Shown: positions 16,821 to 27,639, counted from the stretch's first letter. The stretch is 64,000 nt of DNA from Alphaproteobacteria bacterium (GCA_030427405.1 JAUHXK010000002.1:186001-250000); one strand, 5' to 3'. The notes: generated by a model not told the origin, from the letters alone. A program made the numbers and translations.

Positions 16821-18125
16821 TCAGCCGTCCAGGCCCACCGGCTTGCCCACCACGGTGAAATGCAGGCCCGCAGGGTCCAGCAATTCGGCGGCGACGCGGT
16901 TCACATCGTCCAGCGTAACGGCATTCACCTTGTCATTGCGGGTCGCGATATAGTCGATCGGCAGGCCCTGCATCTGCATCCCAACCATGATCCCGGCAAT
17001 CTGGCCATTGCCATCGAACCGCAGCGGATAGGCACCGGTCAGATAGGTCTTGGCGTCATCCAGTTCTTTCTGGGTGACCCCTTCGGCCGCTGCGCGCGCC
17101 CATTCTGCGCGGATTACCTCGATGGCTTCGGCGACGCGGTCATTGGCCGATGACACCGACCCCAGATAGACCGAGGCCAGGTCCTTGGGCACAAGATAGG
17201 AATATACCCCATAGGTCAGCCCGCGTTTTTCGCGCACCTCCTGCATCAGACGGCTTTCGAAACCGCCCCCGCCAAGGATGTGGTTCAGGATATAAGCCGC
17301 AAAGAAATCGGGGTCATCCCGGTCGATCCCTTTCTGGGCAAACAAGGCAACCGATTGCGGGGTGTCAAAGTCGACCACCGTAATGCCACCGGGGATATCA
17401 ACGCTGGCCTTGCCCGGGATCGCCTTGCCCGTTTCCGGAAGGTCGGCAAGCAGGCTATCCAGCAATGCGCCCAACTCTTGCGAGGTGATGTCGCCCACGG
17501 CGGCCACATACAACCGGTCCCGTGCAAACACCCCGTCATAGGCGCGCGTCACGTCATCCCGTGTCAGGGCCGAAACGCTTTCGATCGTGCCTTTGCCGTC
17601 GCTGCCATAGGGATGGTCGCCATAGGCCATTGCCGAAAAACTCTGGCTTGCGATGTCATTGGGGTCGGTCTGGTCCGATTTCAGACCCGACAATATCTGT
17701 CCCTTTACCCGCTCGATCGCATCAGGATCAAAGCGCGGCTCGTGGATCGTTGTCCGCAGCAGATCGACAACCGCGTCGCGGTTCTCGGTCAGAAACTGCG
17801 CCGAGATCGACACCGTGTCGTCGCCCGCATTGTACCCGATCGAAGCCGCCAGCGATTCCAGTTCGCGCGCATAGGTGGGGGCATCCATGTCCCCGGCACC
17901 TTCTTCGATCAGCCCGCTCATCAGGTAAACCGCGCCGCGGCTGTCGGGATCATCCAGCGAGGTGCCGCCCCGGAACCGAAGTTCAAGCGCGGTAAAGGGG
18001 ATCGAATGATCTTCGACCAGCCACGCCTTGATTCCGCTTTCCGAGGTCACTTCCTGGATATCAATCTCGGCCCATGCAGGCAGCGCCAGAACGCAGGCGA
18101 TCAGGGTTGCGAAAAGGGTCTTCAT
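16821..18125 (-). CDS. M16 peptidase-like subunit lacking the zinc motif
   Basis: 434 residues with a signal peptide (MKTLFATLIACVLALPAWA). It has the pitrilysin/M16 fold but the HxxEH zinc motif is absent: the equivalent stretch reads VYLMSGLIEEGAG. The conserved Arg/Tyr pair for substrate binding is kept in REKRGLTYGVYS. Such subunits pair with a catalytic M16 subunit to make a heterodimer, like mitochondrial processing peptidase or the Sph2681/Sph2682 pair of Sphingomonas. Its start overlaps the stop of the catalytic partner by four bases (ATGA). The product is predicted to be periplasmic. Confidence 0.9.
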   Translation of the reverse strand: MKTLFATLIACVLALPAWAEIDIQEVTSESGIKAWLVEDHSIPFTALELRFRGGTSLDDPDSRGAVYLMSGLIEEGAGDMDAPTYARELESLAASIGYNAGDDTVSISAQFLTENRDAVVDLLRTTIHEPRFDPDAIERVKGQILSGLKSDQTDPNDIASQSFSAMAYGDHPYGSDGKGTIESVSALTRDDVTRAYDGVFARDRLYVAAVGDITSQELGALLDSLLADLPETGKAIPGKASVDIPGGITVVDFDTPQSVALFAQKGIDRDDPDFFAAYILNHILGGGGFESRLMQEVREKRGLTYGVYSYLVPKDLASVYLGSVSSANDRVAEAIEVIRAEWARAAAEGVTQKELDDAKTYLTGAYPLRFDGNGQIAGIMVGMQMQGLPIDYIATRNDKVNAVTLDDVNRVAAELLDPAGLHFTVVGKPVGLDG

Positions 18126-19462
18126 TGCGTCACCTCATCGTCGCGCATCAACCAGCCCGTGACCGAGGTTTCGGGCTGCAAAACCTCGCGAGCCGCCGCG
18201 ATGATTTCATCCGCGGTCACCGCTTGCAGAATGTCGGGCCATGCCTGCACATCTTGGACGGTCAGGCCACTGGTCAAGGCGCGGCCATAGCGGTTTCCGA
18301 TCCCGTCAACATTGTCGCGCGCATAGACCTGGGACGCCCTGAGTTGCATCTTGATCCGCTCCAGATCGTCAGGGTTCACACCTTCGGCAATGAAATCCGC
18401 AATCGTCTGGTCCATGGCATCTTCGGCTTCTTGCAGCGAAACGCCCTGGGCCGGAACGACGATCAGGTCAAAGGTCGTGTCATCCAGCGATACACCGCGG
18501 TAAAACGCACCGGCATAGACCGCCAATTCCTGTTCAAGCTGAAGTTTCTCGTTCATGTAGGAGGTGGTGCTGCCCCCCAAAAGCTCGGCCAGCAGATACA
18601 GCGCGGCGGCTTTCTGCTGGGCGCCGGGGTCCCGTTCTGGCGCCAAATAGCTGCGCTGAACATAAGGCTGCGCCACACGCGGGTCCTTGAAGGTCAGCCG
18701 GCGTGCGGCGGTTTGCGGCGGCTCTTGTGAACGGACCCGTTCCGGCAGGTTCTCATTGGCGGGAAGCACGCCGTAATATTCTTCGGCCAGGTCGCGGACC
18801 TCGGCGGGATCGACATCGCCTGTCACCACGAGGATCGCGTTATTGGGCGCGTAATGCGTCTGGTAAAAGGACAGGGCGTCATCCATGTCCAGCGTTTCCA
18901 TTTCATGCATCCAGCCAATGACCGGAACGCCGTAGCGGTGGTTGAGGTATTGCGCTGCGCTCATCTGTTCCCCGAACAGGGCGCGCGGGTTGTTTTCGGT
19001 GCGCTGGTTGCGTTCTTCCAGAATGACGTCCCGCTCGGTCGCGATGTCTTTTTCTGTCAGGCGCAGGTTGCGCATGCGGTCGGATTCCATCTGCATCATC
19101 AATGCAAGCCGGTCCGCCGCAACACGCTGAAAATACGCGGTGTAGTCATAGGAGGTGAACGCATTGTCGTTCCCGCCATTCGCGGCGACGGTCGCCGACA
19201 GCTCTCCCGGCGCGAGGGTATCGGTGCCCTTGAACAGCAAATGCTCAAGAAAATGCGCCACGCCCGACGATCCGATCGGCTCGTCCGCCGACCCGGCCCT
19301 GTACCAGACCATATGCTGGACCACCGGGGCGCGATGATCTTCGACCACCACGACATCCATTCCGTTGTCCAGCGTAAAGGTCGTGACGGCCTCGTGCCCG
19401 TCTTCTGCCATAAGCGGGGTCGCGGCCATCAGGGCGGCCGTCAACGCCAGTGCCCGAACCAT
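18122..19462 (-). CDS. M16 family zinc metallopeptidase, catalytic subunit
   Basis: 446 residues from ATG 19462, chosen for a strong GGAGG seven bases upstream. A signal peptide (MVRALALTAALMAATPLMA) is followed by the zinc site HFLEHLLFKGT (HxxEH) and the downstream ERDVILEER motif that supplies the third ligand. It probably degrades peptides in the periplasm together with the zinc-less partner encoded immediately downstream. It lies at the end of the purH-lspA-lipoprotein block on the same strand, 80 bases from the lipoprotein gene. Confidence 0.93.
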   Translation of the reverse strand: MVRALALTAALMAATPLMAEDGHEAVTTFTLDNGMDVVVVEDHRAPVVQHMVWYRAGSADEPIGSSGVAHFLEHLLFKGTDTLAPGELSATVAANGGNDNAFTSYDYTAYFQRVAADRLALMMQMESDRMRNLRLTEKDIATERDVILEERNQRTENNPRALFGEQMSAAQYLNHRYGVPVIGWMHEMETLDMDDALSFYQTHYAPNNAILVVTGDVDPAEVRDLAEEYYGVLPANENLPERVRSQEPPQTAARRLTFKDPRVAQPYVQRSYLAPERDPGAQQKAAALYLLAELLGGSTTSYMNEKLQLEQELAVYAGAFYRGVSLDDTTFDLIVVPAQGVSLQEAEDAMDQTIADFIAEGVNPDDLERIKMQLRASQVYARDNVDGIGNRYGRALTSGLTVQDVQAWPDILQAVTADEIIAAAREVLQPETSVTGWLMRDDEVTQ

Positions 19463-19542
19463 GGGGCATCCTCCGTATCGTTTCTGTGTCCAAACTACGG
19501 CGGCACCCGGCATCTTCAAGGGTAATGACGGAAAGTTAAGAA

Positions 19543-20058
19543 TTATTCATCCGGTGGCGAGGATGGTGTTTCGTACCCCTGACGCCGAAAGGCTTCGGTC
19601 TGCTGATAGGGGTCGATTGCCTGGCGGCTGTAAGCCTGTGCGTAACGGTCCACCGGGAACAGGCGCAACCGCGTCCAGCGGCCCTGGCGCTTGCGGAAAT
19701 CCGCATCCTCCTGCGCGACGACCTGGCGGGTATTGGACGGCACGCCATAGCGGCTGGACGCCGTCACAAGCGCCGCATCCGAGGACGGGACGGCCGTATT
19801 GGGATTCAGGGCCGTGGAATTGCCGCCCAGGGCAACAACCGCATCGGCGACCGGGTTGGGATCGGTCAGATTTGCGCCACCGGGTGTCGGGGCCGGCAGG
19901 AACGCGTAATCCTGGGGCTGCGTCAAAGGCTTGACCGGCAGTACCGAGAACTCGTCCGGACCGGGTCCGGGCGGTTCGAGATTGCGCAGCCCGATATCGG
20001 AACACCCCGCAGCCGCAACCACGAATGTCAAAGCAATGATGGAACGCGGCATCCGCAT
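19543..20058 (-). CDS. DUF3035 lipoprotein
   Basis: 171 residues. The N-terminus MRMPRSIIALTFVVAAAGC is a lipoprotein signal with the cysteine at residue 19. The rest is rich in Pro, Ala and Gly and has the DUF3035 pattern (LEPPGPGPDEFSVLPVKPL, YAFLPAPTPGG, SSRYGVPSNTRQVVAQED, RWTRLRLFPVDRYAQAYSRQ). The function is unknown; an envelope role is likely. It follows lspA, the lipoprotein signal peptidase, by 50 bases on the same strand, a recurring neighbourhood in Rhodobacterales. Confidence 0.82.
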   Translation of the reverse strand: MRMPRSIIALTFVVAAAGCSDIGLRNLEPPGPGPDEFSVLPVKPLTQPQDYAFLPAPTPGGANLTDPNPVADAVVALGGNSTALNPNTAVPSSDAALVTASSRYGVPSNTRQVVAQEDADFRKRQGRWTRLRLFPVDRYAQAYSRQAIDPYQQTEAFRRQGYETPSSPPDE

Positions 20059-20108
20059 GGGTGTCTCCAGCCTGTTTCAGGCGCTTTTATCGCATATTGC
20101 CGGGCGCG

Positions 20109-20585
20109 TCACGAGTGCTTTTTGCCATCGAACAACACCAGCCCCAACGCCCCGGCAAAGATGAATACATCCGCAAGGTTGAAAACAAACGGGTTATCAA
20201 TGCCGCAACAGGACATGTTCAGAAAATCAAGCACATATCCGTAAAGCAGCCGGTCGATGACATTGCCAAGCGCGCCGCCGATCAAAAGCCCGCCGCAAAA
20301 CACCATGAATGCGGTCGGCGTCGTGCGGCGCAGCCAGACAAGGACGCCGATGCAAATGGCGACAGACACCGCAATCAGCAGCCACCGTGCCGCCTCGGTA
20401 TTGCCTTGCAGGAGGCCAAAGTTGATGCCCCGGTTTTCGCCATACCTGAACACGACCAGCGGCGGCAGGATGTCGATACCGCCCGGCTGTTCGGCCACGC
20501 GCATGACATGGACGACCAGGTACTTGCTGACCTGATCGACCAGAAACGCGGCCAGCCCGGCCAGGAAGAGCAGCCGATACCGCAT
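20109..20585 (-). CDS. lspA: Lipoprotein signal peptidase (signal peptidase II)
   Basis: 158 residues, four membrane helices. The aspartic protease residues are in GNVIDRLLYGYVLDF and FNLADVFIFAG, and the N-terminal DQVSKYLV motif is present. It removes signal peptides from diacylated prolipoproteins in the inner membrane. Its ATG overlaps the purH stop by one base (TGATG), so translation is probably coupled. The next gene downstream encodes a lipoprotein that would be its substrate. Confidence 0.95.
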   Translation of the reverse strand: MRYRLLFLAGLAAFLVDQVSKYLVVHVMRVAEQPGGIDILPPLVVFRYGENRGINFGLLQGNTEAARWLLIAVSVAICIGVLVWLRRTTPTAFMVFCGGLLIGGALGNVIDRLLYGYVLDFLNMSCCGIDNPFVFNLADVFIFAGALGLVLFDGKKHS

Positions 20586-22174
20586 CAGTGACGGAAATGC
20601 CGCATACCGGTAAAGACCATGGCAAGGCCCGCCTCGTCCGCAGCCGCGATCACCTCGTCATCGCGCATCGAACCGCCCGGCTGGATCACGCAGGTCGCGC
20701 CCGCCTCGGCGGCTTCCATCAGGCCGTCAGGAAAGGGGAAGAACGCGTCCGAGGCCACGGCTGACCCGATGGTCAGAGGCTGCGGCAGGCCCAGTACATC
20801 GGCCATGCGTTCTGCCTTTTTCGCGGCGATCAACGCCGAGTCGACACGGCTCATCTGGCCCGCGCCAACCCCGACGGTCGCGCCGTCCTTGACGTAGACG
20901 ATGGCGTTGGATTTGACGTGCTTGGCGACTTTCCAGGCAAACAGAAGGTCTCGCATCTGTTCCTCGGTCGGTGCTTTCTTGGTGACAACCTTCAGGTCAT
21001 CCATTCCGACAAAGCCATTATCCTTGTCCTGCACCAGCAGGCCACCGGCCACCTGGCGCACGGTCTTGCCGCCGGCGGTCACGTCCGGCAGACCCTCGGT
21101 CGTCAGCAGGCGCAGGTTTTTCTTGGCGGCGAAGATCGCCTTGGCTTCATCCGAGGCACCGGGGGCAATGACGACCTCGGTAAAGATGCCGGTGATTTCC
21201 TGCGCGGTTGCGGCATCCAGCGGCTGGTTCAGGGCGACGATCCCGCCAAAGGCCGATGTACGGTCGCAGTCAAATGCCGCCTTGTAAGCATCCAGCAAGG
21301 TCGCACCGGTGGCAACACCGCAGGGATTGGCGTGTTTGATGATCGCGCAGGCGGCAGTGTCGGCCGGAGCGAACTCGGCCACCAGTTCGAACGCTGCGTC
21401 GGTGTCGTTGATGTTGTTATAGCTCAGCTCTTTGCCTTGATGCTGCAGGGCGGTTGCCACACCGGGACGGCCCGTACCGTCGGTATAGAACGCCGCCTGT
21501 TGGTGGCTGTTTTCGCCATAGCGCAGGGTCTGTTTCAGCTCTCCGGCAAAGGCACGGCGGCGCGGGGCCTCGGCGGCCAGGGCATCGGCCATCCAGTTCG
21601 ACACGGCCGCATCATAGGCCGCGGTGCGGGCATAAGCCGTCTGCGCCAGACCCTGGCGGAACGCATAAGAGGTCTGACCGTCATTTGCCGCCAGTTCTGC
21701 CAGCAGCGCGTCATAGTCCTGAACATCCACAACGACGTTGACAAAGGCGTGGTTCTTGGACGCCGCGCGGATCATCGCCGGGCCGCCGATATCAATATTC
21801 TCGATACAGGTGTCATAGTCGGCCCCTTTGGCCACGGTCGCCTCGAACGGATAAAGGTTCACGACCAGCAGGTCGATCGCACCGATGCCATGTTCATCCA
21901 TGGCCGCGACGTGGCCGTCATTGTCGCGCAGCGCCAGAAGGCCGCCATGCACCATCGGGTGCAGGGTCTTGACCCGACCATCCATCATCTCGGGGAAACC
22001 GGTGATCTCGCTGACGTCCCGAACCTCAAGCCCCGCATCACGCAGTGCCTTTGCGGTTCCGCCGGTCGACAACAGCTCGACCCCGCGCTCGGCCAGCGCC
22101 TTTCCCAGTTCGATCAGCCCGGTCTTGTCGGAAACGGAAAGCAACGCGCGGCGCACGGGGTGAAGGTCGGTCAT
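20585..22174 (-). CDS. purH: Bifunctional AICAR transformylase / IMP cyclohydrolase
   Basis: 529 residues from ATG 22174 ([19 protein letters not shown]). The N-terminal MGS-like cyclohydrolase domain has [13 protein letters not shown] and the KTLHP motif; the C-terminal AICAR transformylase has [15 protein letters not shown] and a terminal [15 protein letters not shown]. It carries out the last two steps of IMP synthesis using 10-formyl-tetrahydrofolate. The gene is 22 bases downstream of the heparinase-like gene, and the order rsmB, heparinase-like, purH is common in Rhodobacterales. Confidence 0.96.
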   Translation of the reverse strand: MTDLHPVRRALLSVSDKTGLIELGKALAERGVELLSTGGTAKALRDAGLEVRDVSEITGFPEMMDGRVKTLHPMVHGGLLALRDNDGHVAAMDEHGIGAIDLLVVNLYPFEATVAKGADYDTCIENIDIGGPAMIRAASKNHAFVNVVVDVQDYDALLAELAANDGQTSYAFRQGLAQTAYARTAAYDAAVSNWMADALAAEAPRRRAFAGELKQTLRYGENSHQQAAFYTDGTGRPGVATALQHQGKELSYNNINDTDAAFELVAEFAPADTAACAIIKHANPCGVATGATLLDAYKAAFDCDRTSAFGGIVALNQPLDAATAQEITGIFTEVVIAPGASDEAKAIFAAKKNLRLLTTEGLPDVTAGGKTVRQVAGGLLVQDKDNGFVGMDDLKVVTKKAPTEEQMRDLLFAWKVAKHVKSNAIVYVKDGATVGVGAGQMSRVDSALIAAKKAERMADVLGLPQPLTIGSAVASDAFFPFPDGLMEAAEAGATCVIQPGGSMRDDEVIAAADEAGLAMVFTGMRHFRH

Positions 22175-22196
22175 GGGTCCAAAGGTCCTTTTGGCG

Positions 22197-23936
22197 TCAA
22201 TCGAATTCGGGTTCGTCCCGGTGCAGGTCGCGCACGGCATAGGCTGTATCCTGTGCCTTGCTGAGCGTCCACCGGATGCGCGTCGCATACTCTATTGCGC
22301 GCCCGGATAGAACGATCTGTTTTGTCGCGCGGGGCTTTAAACGCCCTCTTTCAAGGTAAACGCTTGGTTCAAGTGACAATTTTCCCGCCCCGTCATGGCG
22401 GAACACCCAGATTTCCCCGCTTTTCAGCGCCATCGAGACCGCTGCGCCGCCCAGATCGAGGGCCGCATCAACGTCGGGATGCAGATGAAAACGGATATCG
22501 AATCCGACCCCGGACAGGCCGGTCGCATCGACGGCGCGGTCAAACTGGCGCTTTGCCATGTCATTGGCGGTCAGCAGAATATCCTCGCCGGTCAGTTCGC
22601 GCCCGTCGAACCGCAATTCAAGCGTGCGCGCATGGGTCAGGCCAAATACGCGCGCATATCCGTCATGCCCGGCCAGGAAACGCGTCCCTTCAACGATATT
22701 CTCGAACTCGGTCGGAACTTCCTTTGGCGCATCGACCAAAGGTTCGTTCGTGGTTCCGTTGATGGGCGCCGACAGACGGGCGCTGGAATAACCCTCGACA
22801 CATAACGTCGAATGGGACGGGGTGGCGCGCCCGGCGCGGCGCCAATCAAGGCCAAAGCTGTCGCCCGACCCGCAATTGACGATCAGCGGCCTGCGCCCCG
22901 AAGTAAGTTCGAATGCCAGCGTAGAGGCATGCGCGTTGTAAGACGCCGCACCCTTGGGTGGGGCACTGGCATCGACGATCACGGTGGTGCGCGCCGCCGA
23001 CAACCGCGCATACCCCATTGCCAACCCGCTGGAGGGCTGCGGTTTGACCCCGCTTTGGGCCAATGCCTGTTCCAACCGGCCTTCCAATCCGCGACCGCCG
23101 CCGTGGAACCGTGTCAACGCCCCGTCCGCGTGCCGCAGGCTGCGCAGCGTGGGGGCAATCCGCTTTATCGCCGCGGTCTGTGCAGCAGGCGTGCCGCGCC
23201 CGACCTGGTGCAAGGCGGCAGATGTCCAGGTCAACAGGGTAAAAACCTCAAGCAGCTCTTCGGGGTTGCGGGTGGCTATCCCTCCCTCGGCGCCGATCTG
23301 GCGTTCGCATTCCCGTGCCAACGCACGCAGCGCCGGATCTGACAGGGCTTCCTGCCCTTCCAGCGCCAAACCAGCCTGAACCAGGCCGGCAAGTGCCTCG
23401 AACCGAGGCAAGCCCGGCGTCGCCGCCTGCCAGCGCTTGGACAGGAACCAGGTCTGCTGAGCAAGCGCGCGGAAAAACATCCGGCTGCGCGCCTCATCGG
23501 CGCCACGCAACAGGAACAGCGCGTGATTGATCCACCGCAGGACACGGCGGCCGGTCACGTCCGGCGCCCACCCCGGCCCCTGCCCCTTGCCATGGGCTTC
23601 GATCCATCCCCAAACCCAGCGCTGGGCCTTTTCACGCGCGCGCGCATCGCCGACTGCCGCCAGGTCGTCCAGCCACGCAAACCCTTGCCGTTCATCGTCA
23701 AAGGCCGCGTTCGGCGCGGCAACATCCCACAGGTCCGTGTCCTGTGCCTCGACCAGGAACCCCGCAAACAGAAGGTTGCCCGCAACCAGTTGCCGTCCGC
23801 GTGCGAAAGAGCCCACAGTTCGCGGCTCGGGCTGCCCGGCAAAACCGCGCGCCGCCTTGCGGCGCTGACTGAGCCGCGCGTAAAGACGGTTCTGAAACCG
23901 CATCCACCGCATGGCCATGGTGTCCGAATTCGACAT
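22197..23936 (-). CDS. Heparinase II/III family protein
   Basis: 579 residues from ATG 23936 ([12 protein letters not shown]). An alpha/alpha-toroid N-terminal half (about residues 1-300) is followed by a beta-sandwich with the heparinase II/III pattern: [52 protein letters not shown]. No signal peptide is obvious. The family contains uronic-acid polysaccharide lyases, but in this conserved position between rsmB and purH its substrate is unknown. A role in cell-envelope polysaccharide turnover is inference. The ribosome site upstream is weak, and an internal ATG is possible. Confidence 0.82.
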   Translation of the reverse strand: MSNSDTMAMRWMRFQNRLYARLSQRRKAARGFAGQPEPRTVGSFARGRQLVAGNLLFAGFLVEAQDTDLWDVAAPNAAFDDERQGFAWLDDLAAVGDARAREKAQRWVWGWIEAHGKGQGPGWAPDVTGRRVLRWINHALFLLRGADEARSRMFFRALAQQTWFLSKRWQAATPGLPRFEALAGLVQAGLALEGQEALSDPALRALARECERQIGAEGGIATRNPEELLEVFTLLTWTSAALHQVGRGTPAAQTAAIKRIAPTLRSLRHADGALTRFHGGGRGLEGRLEQALAQSGVKPQPSSGLAMGYARLSAARTTVIVDASAPPKGAASYNAHASTLAFELTSGRRPLIVNCGSGDSFGLDWRRAGRATPSHSTLCVEGYSSARLSAPINGTTNEPLVDAPKEVPTEFENIVEGTRFLAGHDGYARVFGLTHARTLELRFDGRELTGEDILLTANDMAKRQFDRAVDATGLSGVGFDIRFHLHPDVDAALDLGGAAVSMALKSGEIWVFRHDGAGKLSLEPSVYLERGRLKPRATKQIVLSGRAIEYATRIRWTLSKAQDTAYAVRDLHRDEPEFD

Positions 23937-24024
23937 GACGCTCGTTACTCTGCCCCTAACGCTCTGCTGGCGCTTGACCAAATGATAGACCGGCCCGATC
24001 GTCAAGTCATCGAAAAGCGTTCCG

Positions 24025-25284
24025 TCAGGCCGATTTGTTGAGGCAGGCGATGTAAAAACCATCCAAGCCGCCATGCTCGGCCCAGAAATCGGGACGCAGC
24101 CGCAGACCACCTTCGGAAGTGATCCAGCCCTTGTCCACACCGGCCACGTTCAGGGCGGCACGATCGACCTGCATGTCCGGGTGCTGCTGCACCGCCTCTT
24201 CGATCTGAACCTCGCCTTCGTCGGGCAACAGCGAACAGGTGCAATAGACCAGGCGCCCGCCGGGGCGGAGCAAGGTCCAGGCATGGGCCAGCATCTGCGA
24301 TTGCAGCTCGATCAGCGCGCCAAATTCTGATCCGTCCTTCGCAAAAGGCAAATCGGGGTGACGCCGGATCGTTCCTGTGGCGGAACAGGGCGCATCCAGC
24401 AGGATCGCGTCATACGAGCCGCCAAATTCCAATGCGTCCGACGCGACAACGCGCGCCTGCAACCCGGTGCGGCCAAGGTTTTCGCGCACCTTGGCCAACC
24501 GGGTTTCCGAGATATCGACAGCCGTCACATCGGCCCCGGCCGCCGCCAGTTGCAGCGTCTTGCCGCCGGGGGCGGCACACAGGTCAAGGACCGACTCGCC
24601 GGGCTTTGGGGCCAGAACCTGCACCGGCAAAGCCGCCGCCGCGTCCTGAACCCACCAGTCACCGGCCGTGTAACCCGGCAGCGCCGAGACCTGCCCGGCC
24701 CCCTGCACCCGCACTGATCCGGTTGGCAATATGTCACCCGCAGGCCCCGCGCATCCCGGTTTCAGCGTCAGATCAAGCGGAGCGCCAAAGAAATGTGCCT
24801 GCTCCATCCCAACGACCGCCTGGTCGCCCCACGCGGCCACCAGGGGGTCGCGCAACCAGGCAGGCAGGCGCGGCACACGCATCCTTGGCCATGCGTCCGG
24901 GCCTTCGGCGGCAACCTTGCGCAATACCGCATTCACCAGCCCCTTGAGCCGACCGTGCTTGCGCGACCGCCCGATGATCTCGACCATCGCGTTAACCACG
25001 CCGTGCGCCGCCTCGCCGTTGCACAGTTCGACCGCGCCAAGTCTCAGAGCGTTGTGAACAGTCAGGGCCGGGGTCTGACGCAGGTGATTGTCAAGCAGCC
25101 GGTCGGCGCGTTCCAACCCGCGCAAAGTCTCGACCGTCAGACGTTGCGCCCGGGCGCGATCCTCGGGACCCAGCCGATCCAGCGCGCCCGCGGCCAGACA
25201 TTCGGGCAGCAAACGCCCCTCGCCCAGAATCTGATCCAGCAGATAGATTGCGCTGCGCCGCGCTGCTGTTGCGCTGTCGGACAT
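24025..25284 (-). CDS. rsmB: 16S rRNA (cytosine-C5)-methyltransferase RsmB
   Basis: 419 residues. An N-terminal NusB-like helical domain (about 1-140) precedes a Rossmann methyltransferase with LDLCAAPGGKT as the SAM-binding motif. The two catalytic cysteines are in DAPCSATGT and VYCTCSLLPDE. It methylates a cytosine (C967 in E. coli) of 16S rRNA. It heads the minus-strand block that runs to the M16 genes and is divergent from the small DUF1674 gene. Confidence 0.93.
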   Translation of the reverse strand: MSDSATAARRSAIYLLDQILGEGRLLPECLAAGALDRLGPEDRARAQRLTVETLRGLERADRLLDNHLRQTPALTVHNALRLGAVELCNGEAAHGVVNAMVEIIGRSRKHGRLKGLVNAVLRKVAAEGPDAWPRMRVPRLPAWLRDPLVAAWGDQAVVGMEQAHFFGAPLDLTLKPGCAGPAGDILPTGSVRVQGAGQVSALPGYTAGDWWVQDAAAALPVQVLAPKPGESVLDLCAAPGGKTLQLAAAGADVTAVDISETRLAKVRENLGRTGLQARVVASDALEFGGSYDAILLDAPCSATGTIRRHPDLPFAKDGSEFGALIELQSQMLAHAWTLLRPGGRLVYCTCSLLPDEGEVQIEEAVQQHPDMQVDRAALNVAGVDKGWITSEGGLRLRPDFWAEHGGLDGFYIACLNKSA

Positions 25285-25373
25285 GATATTGCCTCTGATG
25301 TGACCCGTGCCCGCATTGCCTTGCGCGGACGGGGGCGTATATCAAGGGCACGGACGGAAAGGAACCCGATGTC

Positions 25374-25556
25374 ATGAGTGACGAGCACAAAGACCTGCCC
25401 CCCGCCGCACAGCGGGCCCTGGCCGAAGCCGCCGAGCGTCGCCGCAAGGCGCAGGCCGAGGCGAAAGAGCCGCCCAAGGAACTGGGCGGTCGCGAAGGAC
25501 CTGATCCTGCCCGCTATGGCGATTGGGAAAAAAAGGGAATCGCGATCGACTTTTGA
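25374..25556 (+). CDS. DUF1674 / SdhAF4-like small protein
   Basis: 60 residues, charged and probably disordered in its first half, ending with the family signature ELGGREGPDPARYGDWEKKGIAIDF-like C-terminus (here positions 25479-25553). This motif defines DUF1674, whose eukaryotic members (SDHAF4) help assemble the flavoprotein subunit of succinate dehydrogenase. A similar assembly role in this bacterium is inference. It is divergent from rsmB and converges with dapB. Confidence 0.82.
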   Translation: MSDEHKDLPPAAQRALAEAAERRRKAQAEAKEPPKELGGREGPDPARYGDWEKKGIAIDF

Positions 25557-25565
25557 TCATCGCGA

Positions 25566-25583
25566 CGGGTCAACAAAGACCCG
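25566..25583. terminator. Short hairpin between convergent genes
   Basis: CGGGTC-AACAAA-GACCCG between the DUF1674 and dapB stops. It has no U-run on either side, so terminator function is uncertain. Confidence 0.3.
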
Positions 25584-25591
25584 ACGGGTCG

Positions 25592-26401
25592 TCAAAGGCC
25601 CAGAACATCCACCATGTCGTACTGACCGGGCGATTTGCCCTGCCCCCAAAGCGCCGCCTTCAGCGCGCCACGGGCAAAGATGGCGCGATCCGTGGCCAGG
25701 TGGCGCAGGACGATGCGCTCTCCTGGTGCGGCAAACAGGACGTCATGTTCGCCCACGATGTCTCCGCCGCGAATGGCGTGGAACCCAATGTCCCCCCGCT
25801 TGCGCGCGCCGGTGATCCCGTCGCGGCCCCGGTCGGCCACATCGGCCAGCTTGACCCCGCGCCCTTCGGCTGCGGCCTCGCCCAGCATCAGCGCGGTGCC
25901 CGAGGGCGCATCGACCTTGTGGTGATGGTGGCCTTCGATCACCTCGATGTCGAAATCCTCATCCAGCGCGGCGGCAACCTTTTTGGTCAGTTGCACCAGC
26001 AGGTTGACGCCAAGGCTCATGTTCCCGGCCCGCACGATGACAGCGTGGCGTGCGGCGGGTTCCAGCGCGGCGATCTGTTCGTCGGTCATGCCGGTGGTGC
26101 CGATCACATGCACACAGCGCGCCTGCGCAGCCAAAGCCGCAAACTCCAGCGTTGCCTCGGGCGCGGTGAAGTCGATCACCGCCTGCGCCTGCGCGAACGC
26201 CTCCAGCGGATCGTCGGTGACGGTAACGCCCAGCGCCTGACCGCCCATCGCCATGCCCACATCCTGACCGATCCAGTCGTGACCCGCACGTTCGACCACA
26301 CCAACCAGCCGCGCCTGATCGCTGTCGGTGACGGTCTTGATCAGCATCTGCCCCATACGGCCCGAAGCCCCTGTGATGACGATCCCGGGAATATGGGTCA
26401 T
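25592..26401 (-). CDS. dapB: 4-hydroxy-tetrahydrodipicolinate reductase
   Basis: 269 residues from ATG 26401, with AAGGA upstream. The nucleotide motif [10 protein letters not shown] and the family signature [16 protein letters not shown], with the catalytic histidine pair and lysine, are plain. It performs the second committed step of lysine/diaminopimelate synthesis. It is divergent from rbfA. The presence of both this route and a saccharopine pair in the window fits synthesis by one path and breakdown by the other. Confidence 0.96.
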   Translation of the reverse strand: MTHIPGIVITGASGRMGQMLIKTVTDSDQARLVGVVERAGHDWIGQDVGMAMGGQALGVTVTDDPLEAFAQAQAVIDFTAPEATLEFAALAAQARCVHVIGTTGMTDEQIAALEPAARHAVIVRAGNMSLGVNLLVQLTKKVAAALDEDFDIEVIEGHHHHKVDAPSGTALMLGEAAAEGRGVKLADVADRGRDGITGARKRGDIGFHAIRGGDIVGEHDVLFAAPGERIVLRHLATDRAIFARGALKAALWGQGKSPGQYDMVDVLGL

Positions 26402-26503
26402 TGCGCTGGTCCTTTCGCGTTGGTTGGGCCACGGTCGGCTCAAAGCCTCCTACCCCGTTCGCGCCCGCTTGGCAAAGCCCTGCTTTGCGTTTAGATCGGG
26501 GTC

Positions 26504-26899
26504 ATGGCAAAGAACAAATTCCACGATGGCCCCGGCCCGTCCCAACGACAACTGCGTGTCGGCGAACTGATCCGCCGCACCCTGTCCGAGGTTCTGGCGC
26601 GCGGCGATGTCCACGACCCCGACCTGAACCGCATGTCGATCACAGTGGGCGAGGTGCGCACCTCGCCCGATCTCAAGATCGCCACCGCCTATGTGCTGCC
26701 CTTGGGCGGCAAGGGGCAAGAGGACGTGATCGCGCTGCTGGCCCGGAACAAGGGCGAGTTGCGGCGCGCGGTCGGCAAGAAGGTCGGCCTGAAATTCTCG
26801 CCCGATCTGCGCTTCCGCCTGGATGATACGTTTGACCGTCTGGACGACACCCGCCGCATGTTCGATCAGGACGCGGTGCGCCGCGATCTGGACGAGTGA
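26504..26899 (+). CDS. rbfA: 30S ribosome-binding factor RbfA
   Basis: 131 residues with a KH-like fold: [41 protein letters not shown] and [17 protein letters not shown]. RbfA helps mature the 16S rRNA 5' end and binds the 30S subunit. The C-terminus overlaps the start of the next gene (GTGA). The order rbfA, x, truB, ..., rpsO is a shortened version of the usual ribosome-maturation cluster. Confidence 0.94.
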   Translation: MAKNKFHDGPGPSQRQLRVGELIRRTLSEVLARGDVHDPDLNRMSITVGEVRTSPDLKIATAYVLPLGGKGQEDVIALLARNKGELRRAVGKKVGLKFSPDLRFRLDDTFDRLDDTRRMFDQDAVRRDLDE

Positions 26900-27639
26900 T
26901 CCGCACGCTGGTCATCTTGGGCGCGGCCCTTTGGGCGGCGCAAGCCTCTGCGGTCACCTGCGAAAAGCTGACCCATGCGGACAAGCGGTACACCATCTGC
27001 GAAGTGGATGCCGCAAACGAGGACCTGCGCCTGTTTCTGAATGATGAGAACGGCGAGCTTCTGGGCCACTTTTCCTCGGTGAACGAGGCGCTGGCCCCGG
27101 GCGGAAAGCGTCTGGCCTTTGCGATGAATGCGGGCATGTATCATGACGACCGGTCACCCGTCGGCCACTATGTCGAAGAGGGTCACGAGCAGATGCGCGT
27201 GATACCAAACGCAGGTCCGGGCAATTTCGGACTGCTGCCCAACGGCATTTTCTGTGTCCGCGAGGGTCGGGCAGACGTGTTTGAAACGCTCGATTATATT
27301 GATCAGGCCCCCGAATGCCGGTTTGCCACCCAATCCGGCCCGATGCTGGTGATCGGGGGCGAGCTGCACCCGCGTTTCCTGCCCGATTCGACCTCGCATT
27401 ACGTACGTAACGGGGTTGGCACCAGCGCCGACGGTACGCGCGCGGTATTCGCGATCTCGGACGACTACGTCACTTTTCACGAATTCGGCAGCCTGTTTCG
27501 CGATGTTCTGGGCACCCCGAACGCGCTGTTCTTCGATGGCAATATCTCGCGTATGTATGAACGCGCCAGCAACCGGTCTGATGTCGGGTTCTCGCTGGGC
27601 CCGATCGTGGGCGTGGTCGAGGATATACCCGCAAATTGA
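26896..27639 (+). CDS. Phosphodiester glycosidase-like (DUF2233) secreted protein
   Basis: 247 residues starting with GTG that overlaps the rbfA stop (GTGA), so translation is coupled. A signal peptide ([19 protein letters not shown]) precedes a NAGPA/DUF2233 domain with [50 protein letters not shown] and [12 protein letters not shown]. Family members include the phosphodiester glycosidase that uncovers mannose-6-phosphate; bacterial members are periplasmic or surface enzymes of unknown substrate. Insertion between rbfA and truB is common in Rhodobacterales. Confidence 0.83.
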   Translation: MIRTLVILGAALWAAQASAVTCEKLTHADKRYTICEVDAANEDLRLFLNDENGELLGHFSSVNEALAPGGKRLAFAMNAGMYHDDRSPVGHYVEEGHEQMRVIPNAGPGNFGLLPNGIFCVREGRADVFETLDYIDQAPECRFATQSGPMLVIGGELHPRFLPDSTSHYVRNGVGTSADGTRAVFAISDDYVTFHEFGSLFRDVLGTPNALFFDGNISRMYERASNRSDVGFSLGPIVGVVEDIPAN

